Source: an uncultured Acetatifactor sp.
GTDB lineage: Bacteria; Bacillota; Clostridia; Lachnospirales; Lachnospiraceae
DNA: 64,000 nt
Direction: 5' to 3'
Assembly (NCBI GenBank): GCA_910584865.1
Contig: CAJUCE010000002.1
Location: forward strand, 246,137-310,136
The notes below the pieces were generated by a model, which saw only the letters and a program-made list of their open reading frames with translations, made no database searches and was not told the origin of the DNA. The translations under genes and the position numbers were made by a program. This document shows, piece by piece, positions 35,536 to 44,564 of the stretch (position 1 is the first letter of the stretch; every line of letters begins with the position of its first letter).

Positions 35536-36561
35536 ATGCTGAAAGTCGCATTAATCGGATATGGTTATTGGGGGCCGAATGTTGCAAAACAGTTGTACAG
35601 AAATAAAAATTATATCTTTAAAACAATTTGTGATCTGAGACCGGACAGGCTGGAGAAGGCAAGGGAATTGTATGCAGACAGCATTGGGTATACAGGCGAT
35701 TATACGATGGTGCTGAGGGATCCGGAGATCGATTTGGTTGCCATTGCGGTAGAAACCAGCGCACATTATAAGCTTGCAAAGGAAGCGCTGCGTTCCGGAA
35801 AGCATATTTATGTGGAAAAACCGTTTACGGACAATGTGGCCCAGGCAGAAGAATTAAAGAAGCTTGCATTGGAAAGAAAGCTGTATATCCATGTAGATCA
35901 TATTATGGTATATCATCCGGCGGTGAGGAAGATTAAGGAAATCATAGAAAACGGGGATCTTGGCGATATTTTATACGTTTCCTGTTACAGACAGAATCTG
36001 GGCAATGTAAAAAATGATGTGAGCGCCATGTGGGATTTAAGCGTGCATGATCTTTCTGTTATCGATTACCTGACGAATGGAGCAAAGGTAAGGTTTGTCA
36101 AGGCGCTGGGAGAAAAGGTATATAGTTCCAGGGAGTCTGTTACCTTTTTGTCCGTTCAGTATGACAGCTTTATTGCCAATATAACTGCAAATTGGATATC
36201 GCCGATTAAAGAGCGCAAAATGATCATCGCGGGAACCAGAAAGATGCTTGTCTATGACGATGTGGATGTAATCAATAAATTGATTGTATACGATAAAGGG
36301 TTCGACAGAACGCCTATTAAGGACATGGAATATGATGAGTTTGTTGTAAAATCACGCATCGGCGATGCTGTTATTCCAAAATTGGAGCAGTCGGACGCTT
36401 TGTTTAACAGTCTGGACCATATCAGGAATTGTATAGAAAAGGGAGAGGAATCCCTTACGAACGCGGATGCGGCCATCAGGGTGATTAAAATACTGGAGCT
36501 TGCGGATAAGGATCTGCTGGAAGCGGATGAGACAGTGCAGGTACGTAAGGAGGAGAAATAA
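35536..36561 (+). CDS. Gfo/Idh/MocA family oxidoreductase (second paralogue)
   Basis: A 341-residue oxidoreductase beginning MLKVALIGYGYWGPNVAKQL, with EKPFTDNVAQAEELKKLA and DHIMVYHPAVRKI. ATG 35536 follows TGGAGGATTG; longer frames overlap asnB. It is distinct from the protein at 32561. It directly precedes the aminotransferase at 36563, the order seen when a 3-keto sugar is made and then aminated, so it is also a WbpB candidate. Confidence 0.85.
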   Translation: MLKVALIGYGYWGPNVAKQLYRNKNYIFKTICDLRPDRLEKARELYADSIGYTGDYTMVLRDPEIDLVAIAVETSAHYKLAKEALRSGKHIYVEKPFTDNVAQAEELKKLALERKLYIHVDHIMVYHPAVRKIKEIIENGDLGDILYVSCYRQNLGNVKNDVSAMWDLSVHDLSVIDYLTNGAKVRFVKALGEKVYSSRESVTFLSVQYDSFIANITANWISPIKERKMIIAGTRKMLVYDDVDVINKLIVYDKGFDRTPIKDMEYDEFVVKSRIGDAVIPKLEQSDALFNSLDHIRNCIEKGEESLTNADAAIRVIKILELADKDLLEADETVQVRKEEK

Positions 36562-36562
36562 A

Positions 36563-37687
36563 ATGATGAAGTTTATTGATTTGGACAGGCAATACAATAT
36601 CGTAGGGAAAGAAATCGAAGAGCGGATGAGACATGTGATAGAAAACAAACAGTTTATCATGGGACCGGAAATCGGAGAGCTGGAAAATGCGCTGGCCGGA
36701 TATACGGGAAGAAAACATGCGATTACATGTGCAAGCGGAACAGACGCGCTTGTTATTCCGCTGATGGCATTGGAATTAGAGAAGAAAGACGCCGTGTTTG
36801 TACCTGCATTTACCTTTTTTGCATCGGCGGAGAGCGTTGTGCTGGCAGGCGCCACACCTGTTTTTGTGGACTGTGACAGCTCTTATAATATGGATACGGA
36901 CAATCTTATCCTTCAAATTGAAAAGGTTTTAAAAGAAGGGAAGCTGGTACCCAGAGGAATCATACCTGTGGATTTGTTCGGTCAGCCGGCCGATTATGAA
37001 GCGCTGGAGAAAATTGCAGAGAAATACGATCTGTTTATTCTGGAGGATGCGGCACAGGGGTTTGGCGGAATTTATAAAGGAAAGAAAGCCTGCAGCTTCG
37101 GAAAGGTGTCCGCGACATCCTTCTTCCCTGCAAAACCGTTAGGCTGTTACGGAGACGGCGGGGCAATTTTTACAGATGATGATGAGTTTGCCGAAAAACT
37201 GAAATCAGTCCGGGTCCATGGGATGGGTACAGACCGTTATGATAATATCCGCATCGGATTAAACGGGAGGATGGATGCGCTGCAGGCGGCTGTGGTGATT
37301 CCCAAACTGAAAATTTTCGATGAAGAGATGGAAAAGCGGAATAAAGTTGCAAAAAGATATACGGAGAATTTGAAGGATGATTTTATCGTACCGGTTATAT
37401 CGGAAGATAAAGTGTCCTCCTGGGCACAATTTTCCTTGTTGGCGGAAACGAAAGAGCAGAGAGAAAAAATCCTGGAAAAGATGAAAGAAAAAGAGATACC
37501 CATAATGATATATTATCCGATTCCCATGCATTTGCAGACTGCATTTCAGTATTTGGGATACAGGAAAGGAGATCTTCCGCAATGTGAGGATTATGCGGAT
37601 CGGATTTTCAGTATACCGATGCATCCGTATCTGACAGAAGAGGAAATCGATTTTGTGAGCGAAGCGTTGATTGCGGCAAAACGCTGA
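36563..37687 (+). CDS. DegT family aminotransferase (WbpE-like)
   Basis: A 374-residue PLP aminotransferase: MKFIDLDRQYNIVGKEIE, CASGTDALVIPLMAL, PAFTFFASAESVVLAGA, EDAAQGFGGIYKGKKACSFG, and Lys191 in SFFPAKPLGCYGDGG as Schiff-base residue. The FIDLDRQ start and FFPAKPLG motif are typical of WbpE/WlbC, which aminate UDP-3-keto-GlcNAcA. ATG 36563 follows AAGGAGGAG. The 17-bp tandem repeat begins within its last codons. Confidence 0.92.
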   Translation: MMKFIDLDRQYNIVGKEIEERMRHVIENKQFIMGPEIGELENALAGYTGRKHAITCASGTDALVIPLMALELEKKDAVFVPAFTFFASAESVVLAGATPVFVDCDSSYNMDTDNLILQIEKVLKEGKLVPRGIIPVDLFGQPADYEALEKIAEKYDLFILEDAAQGFGGIYKGKKACSFGKVSATSFFPAKPLGCYGDGGAIFTDDDEFAEKLKSVRVHGMGTDRYDNIRIGLNGRMDALQAAVVIPKLKIFDEEMEKRNKVAKRYTENLKDDFIVPVISEDKVSSWAQFSLLAETKEQREKILEKMKEKEIPIMIYYPIPMHLQTAFQYLGYRKGDLPQCEDYADRIFSIPMHPYLTEEEIDFVSEALIAAKR

Positions 37688-37854
37688 ATACAGTGATACG
37701 CTGAATACAGTAATACGCTGAATACAGCGATACGACGGAAACAGCGATACGACGGAAACAGCGATACGACGGAAACAGCGATACGATGGAAACAGCGATA
37801 CGATGGAAACAGCGATACGACGGAAACAGCGATACGACGGGATACGTCGATACG
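37684..37854 (+). repeat. Ten tandem 17-bp repeats between aminotransferase and glycosyltransferase
   Basis: A 17-bp unit, ACGGAAACAGCGATACG in consensus, is repeated about ten times from the stop codon of the aminotransferase to 30 nt before the next start. Units 1-3 are CTGAATACAG variants, units 4-6 and 9 are identical, units 7-8 carry ATGGAA, and the tenth is degenerate (18 nt). Confidence 0.92.
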
Positions 37855-37881
37855 ACAGCCAGGAGGAAGAATGCAGCTGAT

Positions 37882-38955
37882 ATGAAAGTATTACATGGTA
37901 TGGATGACATAGCCGGACAGGCGACCTATTCGGTAGACGGATTGAGAAAAAACGGAGAAGATGCGGATCTGGCATTTTGGAGAAAAAACAGTATGGGATA
38001 TCCCGGTATTGGATGGGATATGCATATAGGAAAAAAGAAACTTTTCTATCCGTATTACATACTGAAAATATTCTCTTTTTTTCTTTTGTCCCTTTTTCGG
38101 TATGATGTTTTTCACTTTCATTTCAGCTGTTCTCTGCTTCCCAGAGCATGGGATTTGCTTTTGCTGAAAGTATTGCATAAAAAGACATTTATGGAGTTTC
38201 ACGGCAGTGAGATCCGGTTTTGCTATAATAGAGAGAAACCGGACTATTTTTATACAGATACCATAAAAGAGGCAGGGAAACTTCAGGTCAGGATCAATGA
38301 CCGCATTTTCAGGCATATAGGCGCCTGTATAACCCATGACGAGGAATTAAGAAAGCATATTCCGGCAGAAAAACTCTATATTACCCCTTTACGCATAGAT
38401 TTGACGAGATTCGTGCCGCATTATCCAAAACCAGACTGTAAAAAGCCGGTCATCGTCCATGCTCCCAGCAATTATCTGGCGAAAGGTTCTAAATATGTAG
38501 TAGAGGCCATGGAAAGATTGGGAAAAAACTATGAATTTGAATTTATCCTTGTGATGAATAAATCACAGGAGGAGGCTTTAAGGATTTATAAAAGGGCTGA
38601 TATTGTTATAGACCAGCTGTTTGCCCAGACATATGGTGTTTTTGCAGTGGAGGCGATGGCACTGGGAAAGCCGGTCATTACTTATATTTCGGATGAAATC
38701 AGAAAAACATTTCCGCCGGAACTGCCTATTTTCAGCGCAACGACAGATAACCTGGAGGAAGTTGCAGAAAGGCTGATTCAGAACGGAAAAATGCGGGAAG
38801 AAGCAGGAAGAGCGGGACGGAGCTATGCGGAGAATTATCATGATAACAAAAAAGTGGCTAAAATGCAGGCGGAGATCTACCGTGGGATGATTGAACCGAT
38901 GTCTACTTTGGATTCCTTTTTATATGTAAAAAATATAGACAACGAAAATGTATAA
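37882..38955 (+). CDS. Glycosyltransferase family 4, paralogue A
   Basis: A 357-residue GT-B enzyme: MKVLHGMDDIAGQATYSVDG at the N-terminus, FHGSEIRF, and the C-terminal UDP-sugar site FAVEAMALGKPVITYIS. Its paralogue lies directly downstream. ATG 37882 is chosen because the paralogue starts at the same residue. AGGAGG (37861-37866) is 15 nt away, and a five-codon frame (ATG 37871 to TGA 37885) overlaps the start, so translation could be coupled. An in-frame extension through the 17-bp repeats from 37786 is probably not translated. Confidence 0.85.
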   Translation: MKVLHGMDDIAGQATYSVDGLRKNGEDADLAFWRKNSMGYPGIGWDMHIGKKKLFYPYYILKIFSFFLLSLFRYDVFHFHFSCSLLPRAWDLLLLKVLHKKTFMEFHGSEIRFCYNREKPDYFYTDTIKEAGKLQVRINDRIFRHIGACITHDEELRKHIPAEKLYITPLRIDLTRFVPHYPKPDCKKPVIVHAPSNYLAKGSKYVVEAMERLGKNYEFEFILVMNKSQEEALRIYKRADIVIDQLFAQTYGVFAVEAMALGKPVITYISDEIRKTFPPELPIFSATTDNLEEVAERLIQNGKMREEAGRAGRSYAENYHDNKKVAKMQAEIYRGMIEPMSTLDSFLYVKNIDNENV

Positions 38956-39038
38956 CGAGTGAGTGCATCCATACTATGGGGTAACGGATCGGTAAATGTA
39001 TGCGTTCACGAGGATAAAAATAAGGAATAAAGATCAAT

Positions 39039-40103
39039 ATGAAAATATTACATGGTATGAGCGATGTGGCCGGACAGGCAACCTATTCTGTAGACGGACT
39101 GAGGAAAAACGGGGAGGAAGCGGACCTGGTATTCTGGAGAAGGAATGGAATGGGCTATCCTGAGATCGGACGGGATATGCATATCGGGGGAAAGAAAATA
39201 CTGTATCCTTATTATGCATTAAAGATGCTGGCCTTTTCTGTTCCCGCAGCGTTCAGATATGATGTTTATCATTTTCACTTCGGGCATTCTCTGATTCCCT
39301 GGGCGCTGGATTTGTTCTGGTTAAAGCTGATGAAGAAAAAGACATTTATGGAATTTCACGGAGATGATATCCGCTATTTTTACAATAAAACCAGACCAAA
39401 ATATTTTTATGCAGATACTGTTAAGGAACCGAATATACTACGTGTTATGAAGAATAACCGTATTTTGAAGCATATAGGAGCCTGTATTACCCATGATGAG
39501 GAATTAAGAAAACATATTCCGTCCAAGAGGCTGTACATTACGCCGTTACGAATTGATATCCGTAAACTGGAAGCCGAATATCCGAAACCGGATAAGAAGA
39601 AGCCTGTGATTGTCCATGCGCCCAGCGATTATCTAACCAAAGGTTCCAAGTACATAATAGAAGCGATGGAAAGGTTAAGAAAGAGATATGAATTTGAATT
39701 TATCCTTGTGATGAATAAAACACAGGAAGAAGCTTTCAGGATATATAAAACGGCTGATATCATTATCGATCAGATGTATGCCCAGACATACGGTGTTTTT
39801 GCTGTAGAAGCCATGGCTCTGGGAAAACCGGTTATTACCTATATTTCGGACGAAATCAGAAAGACGTTTCCGCCGGAACTGCCCATTTTCAGTGCAGCAA
39901 TTGATAATTTAGAGCAGGTGGCGGAACAGTTGATCAGAGATGGAAACTTAAGAGAGGAAGCCGGGAGGGCCGGCCGGCGTTACGTTGAAGATTATCATGA
40001 TAACAGAAAAGTAGCAAAAATGCAGGCGGAGATTTATCGGGGAATGATAGAACCAATGTCAACATTGGATTCTTTTATGCATGTGAAAGAGATCAGTTTA
40101 TGA
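39039..40103 (+). CDS. Glycosyltransferase family 4, paralogue B
   Basis: A 354-residue GT-B enzyme closely similar along its whole length to the preceding protein (MKILHGMSDVAGQATYSVDG; AEIYRGMIEPMSTLDSF shared at the C-terminus). Differences cluster in the N-terminal acceptor-binding half, so the pair probably arose by tandem duplication and now adds different linkages. The stop overlaps the flippase ATG (ATGA). Confidence 0.88.
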   Translation: MKILHGMSDVAGQATYSVDGLRKNGEEADLVFWRRNGMGYPEIGRDMHIGGKKILYPYYALKMLAFSVPAAFRYDVYHFHFGHSLIPWALDLFWLKLMKKKTFMEFHGDDIRYFYNKTRPKYFYADTVKEPNILRVMKNNRILKHIGACITHDEELRKHIPSKRLYITPLRIDIRKLEAEYPKPDKKKPVIVHAPSDYLTKGSKYIIEAMERLRKRYEFEFILVMNKTQEEAFRIYKTADIIIDQMYAQTYGVFAVEAMALGKPVITYISDEIRKTFPPELPIFSAAIDNLEQVAEQLIRDGNLREEAGRAGRRYVEDYHDNRKVAKMQAEIYRGMIEPMSTLDSFMHVKEISL

Positions 40104-41545
40104 AAACAGACAGTAAAAAGCAGGGAATAGGGCAATTTGTAAGCGGCAGCATCGTTTTAACCCTTTCCAACGTTATCATCAAAGCCGCTAATTTTCTGTT
40201 TCTGCCGTTATATACACGTTATTTATCGTCAGAGGAACTGGGGATTTCAGATTTGATTTCCAACCTTACTGCATTTATTGCGCCGTTGCTGATCTGGGGA
40301 TTTGATTCTGCCTTCAGCGCTTTTTATTATGACGAAGACAGCGATGTACACAGAGAAAGGGTGTTTAATACTGCTTTTTTCTTTTTGGCGGCATCGAGCG
40401 GTATGATAGTTTTCCTGATGCTTCTTTCGCCCGGATTTTCCGTGATTTTGTTTGGAAATGAAGAATATAAAAGTGCGATTATGATCTCGCTTCTGGCGAT
40501 TGCGGTAAGTATGTGGTCATTGCCTTTTTCATTAAGCCTCAGGATGGAAAACAGGATGATGCAATACTCTGTTGTTTTGGTGACATCCTCTTTGGCATTG
40601 CTGTTTTCCAATGTGTTTTTTGTAGTATATGTCAGATTGGGTTATTTCTCCCTGATCGTCAGTTCGCTTTTGGTGAATGTTCTGCAATTTGCACTATTCT
40701 GGAGACTTGGAGGAGATCATGTCCGGATACGGTATTTTGATAAAAACCTGTTAAGAAAGATGCTTGTTTATGCGACTCCCATGGTGCCGCTTACCGTTTT
40801 AAACTGGCTTTTATCATTATCCGACAGATATATAGTGAATTATTATCACGGACAGGATGCCGTAGGGGTATATGGAATTGGAACCCGCTTTGTAAATGTA
40901 TTGAATGTGATAACAAACAGTGTTTTCGTCTCATTTACTACATTTGCCTACGCAAATAAAAATGAAGAAGGAGCAAAAGCGCAATATAGCAGAGTTCTGG
41001 ATGGAATTTATCTGATTATCGCAATCATCGCATGGACGGCAGGTTTATTTGGAAAAGAAGTCGTTTTGCTGATGACAACTCAGGAGTATGCACAGGCATA
41101 TACAATTCTGCCCGCACTAATGTTTGGGCAGGTGTGCTATGCAGTAAGCACAATCGTTGGTTATGGAATCGGATTTGCAAAAAAGACACAGTATTTTTTA
41201 TGGTCAACAGCAGCAGGGGCAGTTACCAATATTCTGCTGAATCTGATTTTCATACCCGACTGGGGAATACAGGCAGCAGCAACAACGACGTTTCTGGGAT
41301 ATTTTATGGTAATGCTTTGGCATTATTTCCTGGGACAGAAGGTATATCCCTGCAGATATGGATTTAAGAAAATCATGATCACTCTTATGGGCCTGTATGC
41401 AGGATGTCTTATATGTATGCAAGTACAATTTTTACTGAAACTCGTAATTTATACCGGAGGCGTAGCAATACTTGTTTTTTTGTATCGGGGCATCCTTTGT
41501 GAGCTGGTCAGTGCGGTATGGTTAAAATTGCATAAAAGAGGATAA
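40100..41545 (+). CDS. Polysaccharide flippase (Wzx, MOP superfamily)
   Basis: A 481-residue membrane protein with about 12-14 hydrophobic segments. It moves lipid-linked repeat units across the membrane. The N-terminus GSIVLTLSNVIIKAANFLFLP and LYTRYLSSEELGISDLIS are typical of the polysaccharide transport (PST) group. Translationally coupled to the upstream glycosyltransferase by an ATGA overlap and followed by the polymerase. Confidence 0.92.
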   Translation: MKTDSKKQGIGQFVSGSIVLTLSNVIIKAANFLFLPLYTRYLSSEELGISDLISNLTAFIAPLLIWGFDSAFSAFYYDEDSDVHRERVFNTAFFFLAASSGMIVFLMLLSPGFSVILFGNEEYKSAIMISLLAIAVSMWSLPFSLSLRMENRMMQYSVVLVTSSLALLFSNVFFVVYVRLGYFSLIVSSLLVNVLQFALFWRLGGDHVRIRYFDKNLLRKMLVYATPMVPLTVLNWLLSLSDRYIVNYYHGQDAVGVYGIGTRFVNVLNVITNSVFVSFTTFAYANKNEEGAKAQYSRVLDGIYLIIAIIAWTAGLFGKEVVLLMTTQEYAQAYTILPALMFGQVCYAVSTIVGYGIGFAKKTQYFLWSTAAGAVTNILLNLIFIPDWGIQAAATTTFLGYFMVMLWHYFLGQKVYPCRYGFKKIMITLMGLYAGCLICMQVQFLLKLVIYTGGVAILVFLYRGILCELVSAVWLKLHKRG

Positions 41546-41551
41546 TTTTTT

Positions 41552-42865
41552 ATGGGGCGTTTAAGCAGAGAGAAGCAATTGGTCATTTTATTTGCGGCGA
41601 TTATTATCCCTTCTTTATTTAATATTGATGTAATGGGGATACATTTTACTTTATACAGGGTTGCGATACCATTGATTACAATTCTATGTGTGGCAGTAAA
41701 GAATGGGAATTTGACATTTGAGACAGGAATGGAAAAGCAGTATTTTATAACATTTGCCGTCTGGATCGGATACGGCACGGCACTCATGCTTTTAAGAGGC
41801 GGAATAAACGCAGGAGCCATAAAGGAACTGTTGGGACTTTGTTTTGGCACATTTTCTATCTATAGTATGGTACATTTGATCGGGAATTCTAAGGAACGGT
41901 TTCTTTATGCAGTCGGTGTTATAAAGATATTGGTTGCAGTATGCATTTTATTGGGACTGTTTGAGATTATCAGCGGTATACATTTAAACAGTTCTATTTA
42001 CAGTAATCCCGAATTTATGAAATCACAGCTGGAAAGATACGGTTTTGTAAATATAAATATGGCCACAGGATTCCAGTATAATCCAAATGATTATGCTTCC
42101 TTCCTGGCCTTTCTGGCTCCTCTGTATTTGATACCGACGGGAAAGAAACGGCGTTTTCTGGATTGGATTATGATAGGCGTGATTTTCCTGATCTGCGCGA
42201 AGAACAATGCGACGCTTTGTATTCTGGCATTGGGAGTTGGTTTTCTGCTGTTTATTTTATTCGCCAGAATTCCGCTTACCGGAAAGCGTATGTTGGTTAT
42301 TGGGGGAGTTGCCGCAGTTGCCGCAGGGTTTGTTTTGTTCAGGATGAGCGGAGACATAGGTGAGAGTGGGTATTCTCTGATATTTGAACTGAAAAACCAT
42401 TTACATACTTATCAGTTGAAGCAGGGCTCTTCTTATGTGAGGATCATGCTTTACAGGGATAGCTTAAAGGCTTTGGCAGACAGCAGATTTTTGGGATTGG
42501 GGCCGAGTTCTTTTTCGGCATATTTTACCGAACATCCATCTGTATCGAAGCTGGTAGATCCGCATAATTACTGGCTGGAAATCTTAACACAATATGGAAT
42601 TTTTGTTTTCCTGTTTTTTGTTTTTTTGTTGCTGCAATTGTTCAGAAAAGCGAAAGCCTTGTATAAAAGGGAACATTGTATGGAGGGATTGGTGCTGGCA
42701 GTTATGTTTGTTGATTATATCATTATTGGGCTGGCGCCAAGTTCCTTTATCAACTATACGTTTCAGTGGATTGTTGTTGCACTGACGTTGGCGTTATTAA
42801 GAATTTATTTGCCATCGGAAGATAAACAAAGCTGTCCCTATGCAGAAACAATAAAGCATAAATGA
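41552..42865 (+). CDS. O-antigen polymerase/ligase-like protein (Wzy)
   Basis: A 437-residue polytopic membrane protein with about 10-12 hydrophobic segments and a large extracytoplasmic loop containing FLGLGPSSFSAYF and DPHNYWLEILTQYGI, the Wzy_C (O-antigen ligase) signature. It should polymerise repeat units outside the membrane. It sits next to Wzx as expected for a Wzx/Wzy-dependent pathway. Confidence 0.88.
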   Translation: MGRLSREKQLVILFAAIIIPSLFNIDVMGIHFTLYRVAIPLITILCVAVKNGNLTFETGMEKQYFITFAVWIGYGTALMLLRGGINAGAIKELLGLCFGTFSIYSMVHLIGNSKERFLYAVGVIKILVAVCILLGLFEIISGIHLNSSIYSNPEFMKSQLERYGFVNINMATGFQYNPNDYASFLAFLAPLYLIPTGKKRRFLDWIMIGVIFLICAKNNATLCILALGVGFLLFILFARIPLTGKRMLVIGGVAAVAAGFVLFRMSGDIGESGYSLIFELKNHLHTYQLKQGSSYVRIMLYRDSLKALADSRFLGLGPSSFSAYFTEHPSVSKLVDPHNYWLEILTQYGIFVFLFFVFLLLQLFRKAKALYKREHCMEGLVLAVMFVDYIIIGLAPSSFINYTFQWIVVALTLALLRIYLPSEDKQSCPYAETIKHK

Positions 42866-42874
42866 GGTCATTAC

Positions 42875-43978
42875 ATGATTCGCAAGCTGTTATATCTAAC
42901 ATATATATCATTGGAGGATGCGCCAACCAGCGGCTCATCCGTCCGTCCGCTGAAGATGAAAGAAGCGTTGGAGAACCTTGGCATAGAGGTGAAGACCTTC
43001 GGCGGGATCGATAACAACATAGGTCTGAGGAAAAAAACGGTAGCCGCCGTGAAGAAGTTATTGAAGACATGGCGGCCGGAGGCATGTTATATAGAGCCTC
43101 CCTCGGGACCAATGTTCTATTATGGGGATGTCAGGCTGATCAAACAGCTCCATAAGGCTGGGATACCGATTTCAATTTTCTACCGGGATGCGTATTGGAA
43201 ATATCCGGAATACAGCACGGAAAAGAAATTGTCCGTGACAGAAGGGCTGAAACGCTTCCTTGTTAAGCGGATGCAGATACATCAGTGGAATGTATTTAAG
43301 AAGAATATTGACATCATTTATTTTCCGTCTGCGACAATGGCAAAGGAATTTGACTGTCCGCGCAAAGAGGTGCTTCCGCCGGGGGCTTTCATGGCAAGAG
43401 CAAAGGAAAAGACCAGATTATCACTGCCTTTGCAGTTTATCTTTGTAGGGGGCGCAGCGCGGGACCATGGAACTTTTTTGACCATCGAAGCTTTTGAAAA
43501 ACTGAATAAATCAGGGGTTCGGGGAAAGGTGATTTATATCTGCCCCCGGGACCAGTGGGAGGGCCTGGGCCTGGATAAAGAGAATTACCGCGAATGGCTG
43601 GAGGTTATCCATACATCAGGCGATGAAAATTTGAAACCATTGTATGAAAAGGCGGATATTGCGCTGCTGACAGCACCGAGGACATTTTACAGAGATTTTG
43701 CCGTGCCGATCAAGATATTTGAGTATATGTCCTATCTGAAACCGATATTGGTGACAAATTGTACTGAGACAGCCAGGATTGTGGAGGAGAATCAGGTTGG
43801 ATGGGTTACCAGGGATGATGTGGAGAGTGTTGTTCATAAGCTGGAAGAACTGTGTGATCATCCTGAAAAAATCATAAAAGTGCGGAATCATATGGAAGAG
43901 GCCAGAAGGAATCATCTATGGACCGGCAGGGCGGAGAGGGTTGTCAGGGAACTTGGACAGATAAAACAGAGCATATAA
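42875..43978 (+). CDS. Glycosyltransferase, GT4-like
   Basis: A 367-residue GT-B-like enzyme. The N-terminus reads LLYLTYISLEDAPTSGSSVR and the nucleotide-binding half has FIFVGGAARDHGTFLTIEAF and ADIALLTAPRTFY, with PIKIFEYMSYLKPILVTNC corresponding to the conserved GT4 E-x7-E region. Donor and acceptor are unknown. Confidence 0.85.
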   Translation: MIRKLLYLTYISLEDAPTSGSSVRPLKMKEALENLGIEVKTFGGIDNNIGLRKKTVAAVKKLLKTWRPEACYIEPPSGPMFYYGDVRLIKQLHKAGIPISIFYRDAYWKYPEYSTEKKLSVTEGLKRFLVKRMQIHQWNVFKKNIDIIYFPSATMAKEFDCPRKEVLPPGAFMARAKEKTRLSLPLQFIFVGGAARDHGTFLTIEAFEKLNKSGVRGKVIYICPRDQWEGLGLDKENYREWLEVIHTSGDENLKPLYEKADIALLTAPRTFYRDFAVPIKIFEYMSYLKPILVTNCTETARIVEENQVGWVTRDDVESVVHKLEELCDHPEKIIKVRNHMEEARRNHLWTGRAERVVRELGQIKQSI

Positions 43979-44032
43979 TACGGCAACATGCCAGTACCTA
44001 TTTTCAGCGAAAAAAGAAGGGAGAGGTAAACA

Positions 44033-44536
44033 ATGTCTTATTTTGTACATGAAAGCAGCTATGTGGATGATGATGTGGTAATCGGCGAGGACACGAAAAT
44101 CTGGTTTTTCTGCCACATCCAAAGCGGAGCAAGAATCGGAAAAAACTGTTCTATGGGACAGAACGTGAATGTTTCCAATAATGTAAAGATTGGTGATAAT
44201 TGCAGGATACAAAATAATGTTTCCATCTATGAAGGGGTTACTCTTGAGGACGATGTTTTTTGCGGACCGTCCTGTGTATTTACAAATGATCTGACACCGC
44301 GGGCAACTTTCCCTAAGGGACATGAAAACTACGGAAAAACAATTGTCGGAAAAGGAGCCAGTATCGGAGCGAATGCCACAATTGTCTGCGGCCACAATCT
44401 TGGAAAGTATTCTATGGTAGCTGCAGGTGCGGTGGTGACAAAGGATGTTCCCGACTATGCATTGGTAGCCGGAGTGCCTGCAAGGATTGTCGGCTATGTG
44501 GACGAGCAGGGCGATATAGTGAAACGCTGTGAATAG
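44033..44536 (+). CDS. Left-handed beta-helix N-acetyltransferase (WbpD-like)
   Basis: A 167-residue hexapeptide-repeat acyltransferase: FVHESSYVDDDVVIGEDTKI, WFFCHIQSGARIGKNC, GQNVNVSNNVKIGDNCRIQN and FTNDLTPRA. These match WbpD/WlbB, which acetylate the 3-amino group of UDP-GlcNAc3NA acid; the NDLTPRA motif is characteristic. It completes the WbpA-B-E-D-I enzyme set. AGGGAGAGG lies 9-17 nt before the ATG. Confidence 0.92.
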   Translation: MSYFVHESSYVDDDVVIGEDTKIWFFCHIQSGARIGKNCSMGQNVNVSNNVKIGDNCRIQNNVSIYEGVTLEDDVFCGPSCVFTNDLTPRATFPKGHENYGKTIVGKGASIGANATIVCGHNLGKYSMVAAGAVVTKDVPDYALVAGVPARIVGYVDEQGDIVKRCE

Positions 44537-44564
44537 GCGCTTGGAAAAGGAGTTATTGGTTACT

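Noticed and set aside
37684..37854. CRISPR array
   Set aside because: The 17-bp units are directly adjacent without spacers and no cas genes are present. It is a simple tandem repeat.
37786..37881. N-terminal extension of the first tandem glycosyltransferase through the 17-bp repeats
   Set aside because: The paralogue downstream starts at the internal Met. The extension is only repeat-encoded sequence with no ribosome site at its ATG.
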